The translations under genes and the position numbers were made by a program. A model generated the notes under the pieces. The model saw nothing but the letters and a program-made list of their open reading frames with translations. It did not search any database and was not told the DNA's origin. From Fertoeibacter niger (GTDB lineage Bacteria > Pseudomonadota > Alphaproteobacteria > Rhodobacterales > Rhodobacteraceae): DNA of 64,000 bases. The DNA is taken from positions 224,621 to 288,620 of the forward strand of contig NZ_WHUT02000006.1 in the NCBI RefSeq assembly GCF_009380135.2, given 5' to 3'. Each line of letters opens with the position of its first letter. The stretch's first letter is position 1. Shown piece by piece: positions 28,699 to 36,306 of this stretch.

Positions 28699-29855
28699 CA
28701 GCGCCGCTCCCCGTTGCCCAGCGGTGTTGCCGGGGTTGTCGCGGGCACTCTGCCGTAAGCCTGTGGCAAGGAACAGGTCTTGAGATGCGGCATCACCTTG
28801 GTTCCGAAATGTTCGGCCTCATCCAAATGCGGATAACCCGAGAAGATGAAGGCGCGGATGCCCATCGCTCGATAGGCCTCGATTTCCGTCATCACCTGAT
28901 CGACCGATCCCACCAGCGCCGCACCGCAGCCCGAACGTGCCCGGCCGATGCCGGTCCACAGATGCGGCTCGATATAGCCGAACTGGTCGGCCAGCTCGCG
29001 CGCCCGGGCCTGATGAGCCACGCCAAGCGAAATGCTGTCATGCGCGCGGTTGCGGATGAGCTGACCGTATTCGTCATCCAGTTTCGACACCAGATGCTCG
29101 GCATATTCCCGCGCCTCGGCCTCGGTGTCGCGCACGATCATGTGCACGCGCAGGCCGTAATCCAGCGTGCGGCCATGCGCCGCCGCGCGGGCATGCACAT
29201 CGCGCATCCGCTGGGCCAGTTGGTCCTTGGTTTCCGGCCACATCAGATACACGTCGCATTGCGCGCCGCACAGTTCCAGCGCATCGGGGGAATAGCCGCC
29301 GAAATACAAGAGCGGCCCGCCGTTCTGCTGATAGGGGCGGGCGGGGTCGGTGGGCACGCCCTTGAACTGGTAAACCTCGCCCTCATAGTCGATGGTATCG
29401 CGCGTCCATGCCTGCCGCAGCACCTCGACCACCTCATGCGACCGCTTGTAGCGGAAGGCGGAACTGGCCACCTCGCCCGGGAAATCCGACGAAATCACGT
29501 TCAGCGTCAGGCGGCCTTTCAGCATGTGGTCCAGCGTGGCCACGGTGCGGGCCAGCATGATCGGCTGCATCTCGCCGCAGCGGATCGCGGCCAGAAAGTT
29601 GATGTCGGTGGTGATCGGCGCGCAGCCCGCCACGAAGGACAGCGTATCCTGCCCCACCTGATACGAGGACGGGCACAGGATGTTGCGGAACCCGTGGCAT
29701 TCAGCGGTTTTCACGATGGTCGAGCAATGGTCCCACGACGACCGCAGCCGCCCGTCGGGCACGCCCAGATATTCGTAATCGTCCGAGCAGAGCGCCGCGA
29801 ACCAGCTGACTTCGGCGGCATCCAGATCAGCGGATGTGACGGGAACAATGGTCAT
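28698..29855 (-). CDS. smoC: LLM flavin-dependent monooxygenase, probable sulfoquinovose monooxygenase
   Basis: 385 residues of the bacterial luciferase/SsuD family: EVSWFAALCSDDYEYLGVP, then LNVISSDFPGEV, GGPLLYFGGYSPDALE and the C-terminal GSVDQVMTEIEAYRAMGIRAFIFSGYPHLDEAE. Members use FMNH2 and O2 to cut C-S bonds of sulfonates, releasing sulfite and an aldehyde. Neighbouring flavin reductase, aldo/keto reductase and sulfite-type exporter point to sulfoquinovose rather than simple alkanesulfonates. GGAGGAG before ATG 29855 fixes the start. It heads the minus-strand operon. Confidence 0.8.
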   Translation of the reverse strand: MTIVPVTSADLDAAEVSWFAALCSDDYEYLGVPDGRLRSSWDHCSTIVKTAECHGFRNILCPSSYQVGQDTLSFVAGCAPITTDINFLAAIRCGEMQPIMLARTVATLDHMLKGRLTLNVISSDFPGEVASSAFRYKRSHEVVEVLRQAWTRDTIDYEGEVYQFKGVPTDPARPYQQNGGPLLYFGGYSPDALELCGAQCDVYLMWPETKDQLAQRMRDVHARAAAHGRTLDYGLRVHMIVRDTEAEAREYAEHLVSKLDDEYGQLIRNRAHDSISLGVAHQARARELADQFGYIEPHLWTGIGRARSGCGAALVGSVDQVMTEIEAYRAMGIRAFIFSGYPHLDEAEHFGTKVMPHLKTCSLPQAYGRVPATTPATPLGNGERR

Positions 29856-29899
29856 CGAATCTCCTCCGGGGCGATATTTTCTCTTGCGTAACATTCGCT

Positions 29900-29921
29900 A
29901 TGATGTAAATCAATACTGTAT
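29900..29921. promoter_or_regulatory. Divergent control region: FNR-like box and GntR-type palindrome
   Basis: The 90-bp AT-rich gap between the monooxygenase and GntR genes has ATGAT-GTAA-ATCAA at 29900-29913, one base from the FNR/FnrL consensus TTGAT-N4-ATCAA. It is directly followed by the palindrome ATAC-T-GTAT at 29913-29921, a form used by GntR/HutC operators. ATCAAT also repeats directly on both sides. Control of both transcripts by the adjacent GntR protein is likely. Confidence 0.5.
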
Positions 29922-29945
29922 CAATTATTCGGTTGCGCCCAAACG

Positions 29946-30647
29946 ATGACACAACGCGGCTCCTTGCCCCTGTATCAGCAAATATCCGAACTGCTGATCC
30001 GCGATATCGCGGCGGGTCGGCTGATCGACGGTGAACGCCTGCCGCCGGAACGCGACATGGCCGCCGAGATGGGCATAGCCGTGGGCACGCTGCGCGCCGC
30101 GCTGAAGGATCTGACGGAAAAGGGCATGTTGGTGCGGGTGCAGGGGTCGGGCAACTACATTCGTGCCAAGTCTGATCCTGACAGCGTCTATGCGCTGTTC
30201 CGGCTGGAACTGGCGGCGGGCGGTGGCCTGCCCACGGCGCAGGTGCTGTCGGTGGAACGGCTGGCCAAAGACCCTGGCCTGCCCGAGTTCGGCACCAGTG
30301 CCGAGGGCCACCGCATCCGCCGCCTGCGATTCCTGTCGGGGCAGGTCGCGGCAATCGAGGAGATCTGGCTGGATGGGGCCTATGTGCCGCGCATCACCGC
30401 CGATGATCTGGTTGAATCGCTGTATCTTTACTACCGCACACGGCTGGGCCTGTGGATCGCGCGGGCCGAAGACCGGCTGGATCTGGCGACAGTGCCCGGC
30501 TGGTCGCCCCCCGCCTTTCCCCATGCTCCGGGTGCGCCGGTGCCGCATGTCACCCGCGTGTCCTGGGCGCAGGACGGGGCGCGGGCCGAAGTATCGCGCA
30601 CATGGTTCGACCATCACACCACGCGCTATGTGGCGCGGCTGAAATGA
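29946..30647 (+). CDS. GntR family transcriptional regulator (HutC/UTRA type)
   Basis: 233 residues. The N-terminal winged helix (LPLYQQISELLIRDIAAGRLIDGERLPPERDMA then VGTLRAALKDLTEKGML) is followed by a UTRA ligand-binding domain from about residue 85. It is divergent from the monooxygenase operon and 63 bp before the oxidoreductase gene. It probably represses both until a sugar ligand such as sulfoquinovose or a glycoside binds. Confidence 0.9.
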   Translation: MTQRGSLPLYQQISELLIRDIAAGRLIDGERLPPERDMAAEMGIAVGTLRAALKDLTEKGMLVRVQGSGNYIRAKSDPDSVYALFRLELAAGGGLPTAQVLSVERLAKDPGLPEFGTSAEGHRIRRLRFLSGQVAAIEEIWLDGAYVPRITADDLVESLYLYYRTRLGLWIARAEDRLDLATVPGWSPPAFPHAPGAPVPHVTRVSWAQDGARAEVSRTWFDHHTTRYVARLK

Positions 30648-30710
30648 CCGCCCGCCATGGCGGGCGGAACGTGGCCTGCAACGGGCCGGGGCAGAAAAAG
30701 GGGAAGAGAC

Positions 30711-31826
30711 GTGAAGACCATTCGTTACGGCATCATCGGCTGCGGCATGATGGGGCAAGAGCATCTGCGCAACATTGCCCTGCTGGAGGATGCCGAAGTG
30801 GCGGCGATATTCGAGCCGGATGCCGCGATGCGGGCCGAGGCGGCTGCCCATGCGCCGGGCGCGGTGCTGGTGGATTCGGTGGCGGGCCTCTTGGCGGTCG
30901 AGGCGGTGAACGTGCTGCTGATCGCCTCGCCCAATTACCTGCACCTGCGCCAGATGGAGGAGATCGCCGCCATCCGCCCGCTGCCGGTGCTGGTGGAAAA
31001 GCCGCTGTTCACCGACCCCGCCGATGCCCCGCGCCTGGTGGCGCTGCGCAGCGCCTATCCCGCGCCGATCTGGGTGGCGATGGAATACCGCTACATGCCC
31101 CCGGTGGCGCATCTGGTGGCCGAGGCGCAGGCGGCCACTGGCGGCGTGAAGATGCTGACGATCCGCGAGCATCGGTTCCCGTTCCTGCACAAGGTGGGCG
31201 AATGGAACCGGCTGAACACCCGCACCGGCGGCACGCTGGTGGAAAAATGCTGCCACTTCTTTGATCTGATGCGCCTGATTGCCGGGTGCAACCCGGTGCG
31301 TGTCATGGCATCGGGCGGGCAGGCGGTGAACCACAAGGACGAGGTTCTGCCCAATGGCGAGCGGCCCGACATTTGGGACAATGCCTATGTGATCGTCGAT
31401 TTCGAGAACGGGCTGCGCGCCATGCTGGAACTGTGCATGTTCGCCGAAGGGTCACGCTATCAGGAAGAGATTTCGGCGGTGGGGCCCTTGGGCAAGATCG
31501 AATGTCTGGTGCCCGGGCCGGGGCGGTTCTGGCCCGCGCATCTGGGCGAGGCCCCGGTGCCGCAGGTGATCGTGTCGCCGCGCGACCCCAAGGGCCCCCG
31601 CGTGCTGGATGTGCCGGTGGACCCCGCATTGCTGGCGGCGGGCGATCACAACGGATCGACCTATTACCAGCATGCCGGGTTCAACCGCGCGGCACGGGGG
31701 GAACAGGCCCCGGCTGTGACGCTGACGGACGGCTGGTGGGCTGTGGCCATGGGGTTGGCGGCGCAGGAATCGGCGCGCACCGGGCGCGCGGTGGTGCTGG
31801 CAACCGAAGGCTATGCCCCCCACTGA
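30711..31826 (+). CDS. Gfo/Idh/MocA oxidoreductase, candidate NAD-dependent sulfoquinovosidase
   Basis: 371 residues. Rossmann motif GIIGCGMMGQEH at the N-terminus, EKP motif in LVEKPLF, then the GVKMLTIREHRFPFL and GEWNRLNTRTGGTLVEKCCHFFDLM region with the His of the C-terminal domain. Such proteins oxidise sugars or use a bound NAD to cleave glycosides by oxidation-elimination (GH109/GH188 style). NAD-dependent sulfoquinovosidases (SqgA) belong here and occur in sulfoquinovose clusters. The start is GTG with GGAAGAG upstream. The enzyme class is sure; the substrate is inferred. Confidence 0.75.
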   Translation: MKTIRYGIIGCGMMGQEHLRNIALLEDAEVAAIFEPDAAMRAEAAAHAPGAVLVDSVAGLLAVEAVNVLLIASPNYLHLRQMEEIAAIRPLPVLVEKPLFTDPADAPRLVALRSAYPAPIWVAMEYRYMPPVAHLVAEAQAATGGVKMLTIREHRFPFLHKVGEWNRLNTRTGGTLVEKCCHFFDLMRLIAGCNPVRVMASGGQAVNHKDEVLPNGERPDIWDNAYVIVDFENGLRAMLELCMFAEGSRYQEEISAVGPLGKIECLVPGPGRFWPAHLGEAPVPQVIVSPRDPKGPRVLDVPVDPALLAAGDHNGSTYYQHAGFNRAARGEQAPAVTLTDGWWAVAMGLAAQESARTGRAVVLATEGYAPH

Positions 31827-31896
31827 CCACCCCCGGAACCATTGTGCGCCCCTGCGCCAGCGGCTGTGCCGGTGGCCTTTGTCGAGGCCTCCGGCG

Positions 31897-31919
31897 GGGA
31901 TATTTTGAGACAGAAAATG
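31897..31919. repeat. Copy of the dispersed 20-bp core, one mismatch
   Basis: GGGATATTTTGAGACAGAAAATG differs by one base from the core at 22868, 38620 and 48658. It lies in the 284-bp gap between the oxidoreductase and the pseudo-protease, which otherwise shows nothing coding. Confidence 0.6.
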
Positions 31920-32110
31920 CCGCGACAGAATGTCGGGGCGGGGCCGGTCGCAAGTGCGGGGGCCCGGCGGGACAAGCTGAAAACCGGGAATGGCGCAGGT
32001 GCGGCCGGGCCTGGCCGCGTTCGGGCAGTTTGCCTGGGCCGCGCGGCGCAACAGGGGCGGGCAAGGCAGGCAAAGCGTCGGGCCGCCACAGCGCGGCGGC
32101 CCGGCCCGGG

Positions 32111-33973
32111 TCAGTTCCAGCAGGACACCAGCACTGTCATGTCTTCGGCGATGCGGGTCAGGTCTTCGGGGGCGACTGCCCCGCTGGCCGTGGCGGATTG
32201 CGCGGCGGTGCCGGCATCGGACAGCCGTGTTGCAAGGCTGGCGGCTGCGGCGGCAAAGCTGACTTCGGCGGGCAGTTGCCGGCCCGGGTCGTCGGCCTTG
32301 GGCAGCAGCATGCCCAGCACTGCCCCGGCCCCGTCGAACACCGGGCCGCCTGCATCGCCGGGCAGGGCGGCCAGCGTCAGGCGGCGCAGGCCCGCCTCGC
32401 CATTCAGCCCGGCCAGATCATCCAGCGTGCCGAAGGTCAGGGTGGGTGCGGGGAGCTTGTCCTCGTAGGAAAAACCCGCCACCGCAACCTCGGCCCCGGC
32501 CCGCGCCGTGGTCTGGAAGGTGGCGACCGCCCGGGGGGCCATGGCGGTGCGCGGCTTCACCAGAGCAACGCCAAGAGCAGCATCGGCAAATTCCACGTCC
32601 GCCTCGATATCGCGGTCGATGGTGATGCGGCGGCACTGGTCCACCGCCTCGATCGTGGTCAGCACGGCGCCCGCAGAATCGACGAAAAAGCCGGAACGTG
32701 ACAGTTTCGGACGGCGCACCTCAAGCCCCGACAGCAGGCCCTGCCGCGCCTCGTCGGGCATGGCCACAAGGCCCGGGTCCAGCGCGCGGTCGCCCACTGA
32801 ACGGAAGCTGGCCTGCATCGCGGCCAGCACCCGCGCCATGCGGTCATCATCGGCGGGGTTCCAGACCAGCATGTAGCCCTTCACCAGACCCTGCGACAGT
32901 TCGGCATAGGTATGGCTGGCAAGGCTGCCATTGCGCCCTTCGATGGTGAAGGACCGCTCGCGCCGTTCGCGCGGCCCGTCCAGCGGCACAGCCTCCAGCG
33001 TTTGCAGCACGTCGTAAAGGCCATAAAGCGTGCCCTGGTCGCCGGGTTGGCTGATCAGGATCACCCGCACGCCGGACCCGTCTTTTTCGGCAAAATGCAC
33101 GAAGGGTGGTTCGTAATGGTCAAAGGCCACCAGTGCCAGCGGCAGGGTGATCTCGATCCCCGCCTCGGGTTCCGTCACTGTGGCCAGGCCCAGTTCGGCC
33201 TGCGCCTGTGCATAGCCTGCCAGCAGCGTCTCGCGCTGCCGGGTGGTCAGCACGCCGGTGGGTTCCAGCCCCTGTTCGGTCTGCCACGCGGCCATGGAGT
33301 TGCGCGTGCCGGGGCCGAAAGCGCCGTCGATGGCGGCGGTGTAATGGCCATACCATTGCAGCGCGATTTGCAGCGCCTCGCGCGCCGGGCGGTCGAGCAG
33401 GCTTTCAGAGCGGCGGGCCTCGGCCGGGGTTTCTTCGGGCTCGGGCAGGGGTTCCGGTTCCGGCAGGGGTTCGGGTTCCGGCAGGGGTTCGGGTTCCGGC
33501 AGGGGTTCGGGTTCGGCCACGGGCGGCTCGGGCAGCGGCGCAAGCGCGATGTCCTCCTCCGGCAGCGGCAGGGGTTCGGGCAGATTCTGGGGCAGCAGGT
33601 CGGGCAGCGGTGCCACCTCGACCGCCTCGGGCAGCGGTGCGCCCAGATTGCCAACGGGCCAGAAGGGCTGGCGGTAATTGCGTCCGTCATTTACGTAGCT
33701 GTCAGACGGGATCAGCCGTTCGGCGCGCAGGTCGGCCAGCCGGATCGCCGCCAGTTCCGGCGCATAGGGGCCAAGGGCGATGGCATACCAGCCCGAGGTC
33801 ATCTGGAACCCCGCCACATCGGGAAAGGCCGAGGCATAGGCGCGGGCGCGTTCCTCGCCCTCGACCAGGGTGGGTTGCGCCTCGATCTGCACCCAGACCA
33901 GTTGTTGCGCCTGCGCGGCTGCGCCGAATGCCAACGCCGCCATCACGGTGAGGGCCAGCGTCAATCGTGTCAT
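32111..33973 (-). CDS. Exported peptidoglycan-binding protein with degenerate trypsin-like domain
   Basis: About 620 residues. Signal peptide [22 protein letters not shown]; a SPOR-like stretch (about 25-90); a Pro/Glu linker (PLPEPE repeats, about 150-185); a PG_binding_1 domain (about 195-255, [23 protein letters not shown]); an uncharacterised middle; and a trypsin/HtrA-like fold near 420-600. The catalytic Ser site GDSGGP is GDAGGP, the His site reads TTIEAV and the Asp strand lacks the usual motif, so it should not be a protease. The start is uncertain (ATG 33973, or TTG 34012). Confidence 0.8.
   Translation of the reverse strand: MTRLTLALTVMAALAFGAAAQAQQLVWVQIEAQPTLVEGEERARAYASAFPDVAGFQMTSGWYAIALGPYAPELAAIRLADLRAERLIPSDSYVNDGRNYRQPFWPVGNLGAPLPEAVEVAPLPDLLPQNLPEPLPLPEEDIALAPLPEPPVAEPEPLPEPEPLPEPEPLPEPEPLPEPEETPAEARRSESLLDRPAREALQIALQWYGHYTAAIDGAFGPGTRNSMAAWQTEQGLEPTGVLTTRQRETLLAGYAQAQAELGLATVTEPEAGIEITLPLALVAFDHYEPPFVHFAEKDGSGVRVILISQPGDQGTLYGLYDVLQTLEAVPLDGPRERRERSFTIEGRNGSLASHTYAELSQGLVKGYMLVWNPADDDRMARVLAAMQASFRSVGDRALDPGLVAMPDEARQGLLSGLEVRRPKLSRSGFFVDSAGAVLTTIEAVDQCRRITIDRDIEADVEFADAALGVALVKPRTAMAPRAVATFQTTARAGAEVAVAGFSYEDKLPAPTLTFGTLDDLAGLNGEAGLRRLTLAALPGDAGGPVFDGAGAVLGMLLPKADDPGRQLPAEVSFAAAAASLATRLSDAGTAAQSATASGAVAPEDLTRIAEDMTVLVSCWN
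33444..33515 (-). repeat. Four 18-bp tandem repeats coding the Pro/Glu linker
   Basis: Four head-to-tail copies of an 18-bp unit, nearly identical (two variants differ by one base), encode a six-residue PLPEPE unit in the linker of the exported protein. This is a slippage-prone tract whose copy number could vary between strains. Confidence 0.85.
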
Positions 33974-34204
33974 GGCCTGTGTCAGTCGTGTCAAAACCCG
34001 GTCCGTTCTCAAAACCCTGTCACTTCCCTGTCATGGCCCCGTGCGTTGCGGCAAGCTAGCAACGGACCGGGGGCGATGCACATCAATTCTGCCGTGAACC
34101 TGTTTCCGCCGAGCGCCGATTTCTGCCCCCGCGGGTGGCCAGGCCGCATTGACCCTTTCGCGCCTCTTGCCTATGCAGAGGGCGCTTTGCAAGAGGGGCC
34201 GCAG

Positions 34205-35152
34205 ATGACAGGCAAACCCACGCCGCCGCGCAGCTTTCAGGAGATCATCCTGCGGTTGATGACCTATTGGGGGGCAAAGGGCTGTGCCGTGCTGCAACCC
34301 TATGACATGGAGGTGGGGGCCGGCACCTTTCACCCCGCCACGACGCTGCGCGCGTTGGGGGCAAAACCCTGGGCCGCGGCCTATGTGCAGCCATCGCGCC
34401 GCCCGACAGACGGGCGCTATGGCGAGAACCCGAACCGTTTGCAGCATTACTACCAGTATCAGGTGCTGATCAAACCCTCGCCCCCCGACATGCAGGATCT
34501 GTATCTGGGCAGCCTTGAGGCGATCGGCATCGACGCCACGCTGCACGACATCCGCTTTGTCGAGGATGACTGGGAAAGCCCCACGCTGGGCGCCTGGGGT
34601 CTGGGCTGGGAAGTCTGGTGCGACGGGATGGAGGTGAGCCAGTTCACCTATTTCCAACAAGTCGGCGGGCATGATTGCCGGCCGGTCTCGGGCGAGCTTA
34701 CCTATGGTCTGGAAAGGTTGGCCATGTATGTGCTGGGTGTCGATCATGTGATGGACATGCCGTTCAACGATCCGCAAAGCCCGATCCCGCTGACCTATGG
34801 CGACATCTTCCGCCAGACCGAGCAGGAATATTCGCGCTGGAACTTCGATCAGGCTGACACGGCCATGCTCTTGCAACACTTCGAGGATGCCGAGGCGGAA
34901 TGCGGCCGCATCCTGAACGCGCCGGGGCTGGACAAGGCCGGCCGGCTGATCATCATGGCACACCCGGCCTATGACCAGTGCATCAAGGCCAGCCATCTGT
35001 TCAACCTGCTGGACGCGCGCGGCGTGATTTCCGTGACCGAACGGCAGGCCTATATCGGGCGCGTGCGGGCGCTGGCGAAAAAATGCGCCGATGCTTTCGT
35101 GACCACCGAAGCGGGGCATTCGCACAGCGACCGGGCCGGGGCCGCAGCATGA
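34205..35152 (+). CDS. glyQ: Glycyl-tRNA synthetase alpha subunit
   Basis: 315 residues, catalytic half of the heterotetrameric bacterial Gly[35 protein letters not shown] is the family hallmark, followed by [17 protein letters not shown]. Start ATG 34205 after AGAGGGG; the longer open frame upstream is antisense to the pseudo-protease. It overlaps the FkbM gene by 4 bp. Confidence 0.97.
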   Translation: MTGKPTPPRSFQEIILRLMTYWGAKGCAVLQPYDMEVGAGTFHPATTLRALGAKPWAAAYVQPSRRPTDGRYGENPNRLQHYYQYQVLIKPSPPDMQDLYLGSLEAIGIDATLHDIRFVEDDWESPTLGAWGLGWEVWCDGMEVSQFTYFQQVGGHDCRPVSGELTYGLERLAMYVLGVDHVMDMPFNDPQSPIPLTYGDIFRQTEQEYSRWNFDQADTAMLLQHFEDAEAECGRILNAPGLDKAGRLIIMAHPAYDQCIKASHLFNLLDARGVISVTERQAYIGRVRALAKKCADAFVTTEAGHSHSDRAGAAA

Positions 35153-35826
35153 CCGACACACCCGCCAGCGAAGCCCGCCGCGTGCGCCTGCGCCATGTCT
35201 GGCGTGTGCTGACATTGCAGCGGCGGCTGGCCAAGGCGCAGGCCAAGCGCGAATTCCGCGCGGCGGTGGCTGCGCTGACACCCGACGATGTGGCGATTGA
35301 TCTGGGGGCCAACGTGGGCCGCTTCACCCGTCCGATGGCCGAGCGCGGCGCGCAGGTCTATGCGTTCGAGCCTGATCCGCATGCCTTTGGTCTGTTGCAG
35401 GTGGCGATGCGTGGTTATCCCAATGTCACGCTGATCGCGGCCGCGGCGGGCGATGCCGAGGGCACGATCACCCTGCACCGCCATGCTGATTTCGCAGCCG
35501 CCCCCGACTCGCGCACAAAATCCTCTTCCATCATTGCGGCCAAGGCGAATGTGGCAGGCGGGCAGGGAGTGCCCGTGCGGCTTGTCGATTTTCCGCGCTT
35601 TGTGGCCGGTCTGAACCGCGACGTGGCGCTGTTGAAGATCGACATCGAGGGCGCCGAGGTGCCGCTGATGGAGGCGCTGCTGGCCCATCCCGTCGCCGCC
35701 CGCATCGCGCGCATATTCGTCGAGACGCATGAGCGCGGCATTCCCCAGCTTGCCCGCCGCACCGACGCGCTGCGGGCGGCAAGCCGGGGGCTGGCCCAGC
35801 CCCGCGTCAACTGGAACTGGCATTGA
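35149..35826 (+). CDS. FkbM family SAM-dependent methyltransferase
   Basis: 225 residues. The SAM motif [31 protein letters not shown], followed by LVDF and [20 protein letters not shown], is diagnostic of FkbM methyltransferases, which methylate sugars or lipids. It sits between glyQ and glyS, overlapping glyQ by 4 bp, so it rides on the synthetase operon. The target is unknown; tRNA-related roles cannot be assumed. Confidence 0.88.
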   Translation: MTDTPASEARRVRLRHVWRVLTLQRRLAKAQAKREFRAAVAALTPDDVAIDLGANVGRFTRPMAERGAQVYAFEPDPHAFGLLQVAMRGYPNVTLIAAAAGDAEGTITLHRHADFAAAPDSRTKSSSIIAAKANVAGGQGVPVRLVDFPRFVAGLNRDVALLKIDIEGAEVPLMEALLAHPVAARIARIFVETHERGIPQLARRTDALRAASRGLAQPRVNWNWH

Positions 35827-35828
35827 AC

Positions 35829-36302
35829 ATGGCCGGAAAAATAGCAGTAGTGGTGATCCTCATGATAGCTTTGCTGGCGGGTGTCGCGCTGTATTACACT
35901 CAGGTCTACGCCTATTACCAACCCGTGGCCTTCACCCCGGGCGACGAGATCCGCCTGACGCCGATCATCGGTGACGCGCCCGAGGTGATTGTTGCCAACA
36001 ACATCGAGGGCATCGATGCCGACAGCTCTCCGCTGCGGTTCCGCGCCTGTTTCACGACGCCGCTGTCACAGGCCCTGCTGACCGAGACCTACCGCGTCTA
36101 TGACAGCGCCGAACCCCTGAACGCGCCCGGCTGGTTTGACTGTTTCGACGCCCCCCGCATCGGTCGCGCGCTGGAAACCGGCGAGGCTATCGCCTTTCTG
36201 TCGGTGCCTGAGATTTCGCCCGGGGTGGACCGCGTGGTCGCGGTTTTTCCCGATGGCCGCGCCTTCGCCTGGCACCAGCTGAACGCCACAACAAAAGATT
36301 GA
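35829..36302 (+). CDS. DUF6446 membrane-anchored protein
   Basis: 157 residues with one N-terminal membrane helix (IAVVVILMIALLAGVALYY) and a periplasmic domain containing PLRFRACF, GWFDCFDAPRIGRALETGEA and FAWHQLN, with two conserved-looking Cys. It matches my memory of DUF6446, a Rhodobacterales family between glyQ and glyS. No function is known. It is in one operon with glyQ, FkbM and glyS, with gaps of 2-4 bp. Confidence 0.75.
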   Translation: MAGKIAVVVILMIALLAGVALYYTQVYAYYQPVAFTPGDEIRLTPIIGDAPEVIVANNIEGIDADSSPLRFRACFTTPLSQALLTETYRVYDSAEPLNAPGWFDCFDAPRIGRALETGEAIAFLSVPEISPGVDRVVAVFPDGRAFAWHQLNATTKD

Positions 36303-36306
36303 TCCC

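Noticed and set aside
28785..29891. Plus-strand frame of 368 codons over the monooxygenase gene
   Set aside because: His/Arg-rich shadow of a conserved LLM enzyme; no ribosome site or domain.
31286..32701. Plus-strand frame of 471 codons spanning the oxidoreductase end and the pseudo-protease
   Set aside because: Gly/Ala/Arg-rich, crosses two real genes and a repeat element, no start signal.
33444..33515. Tandem 18-bp repeats as a CRISPR array
   Set aside because: Copies are contiguous without spacers and encode a Pro/Glu linker in frame.
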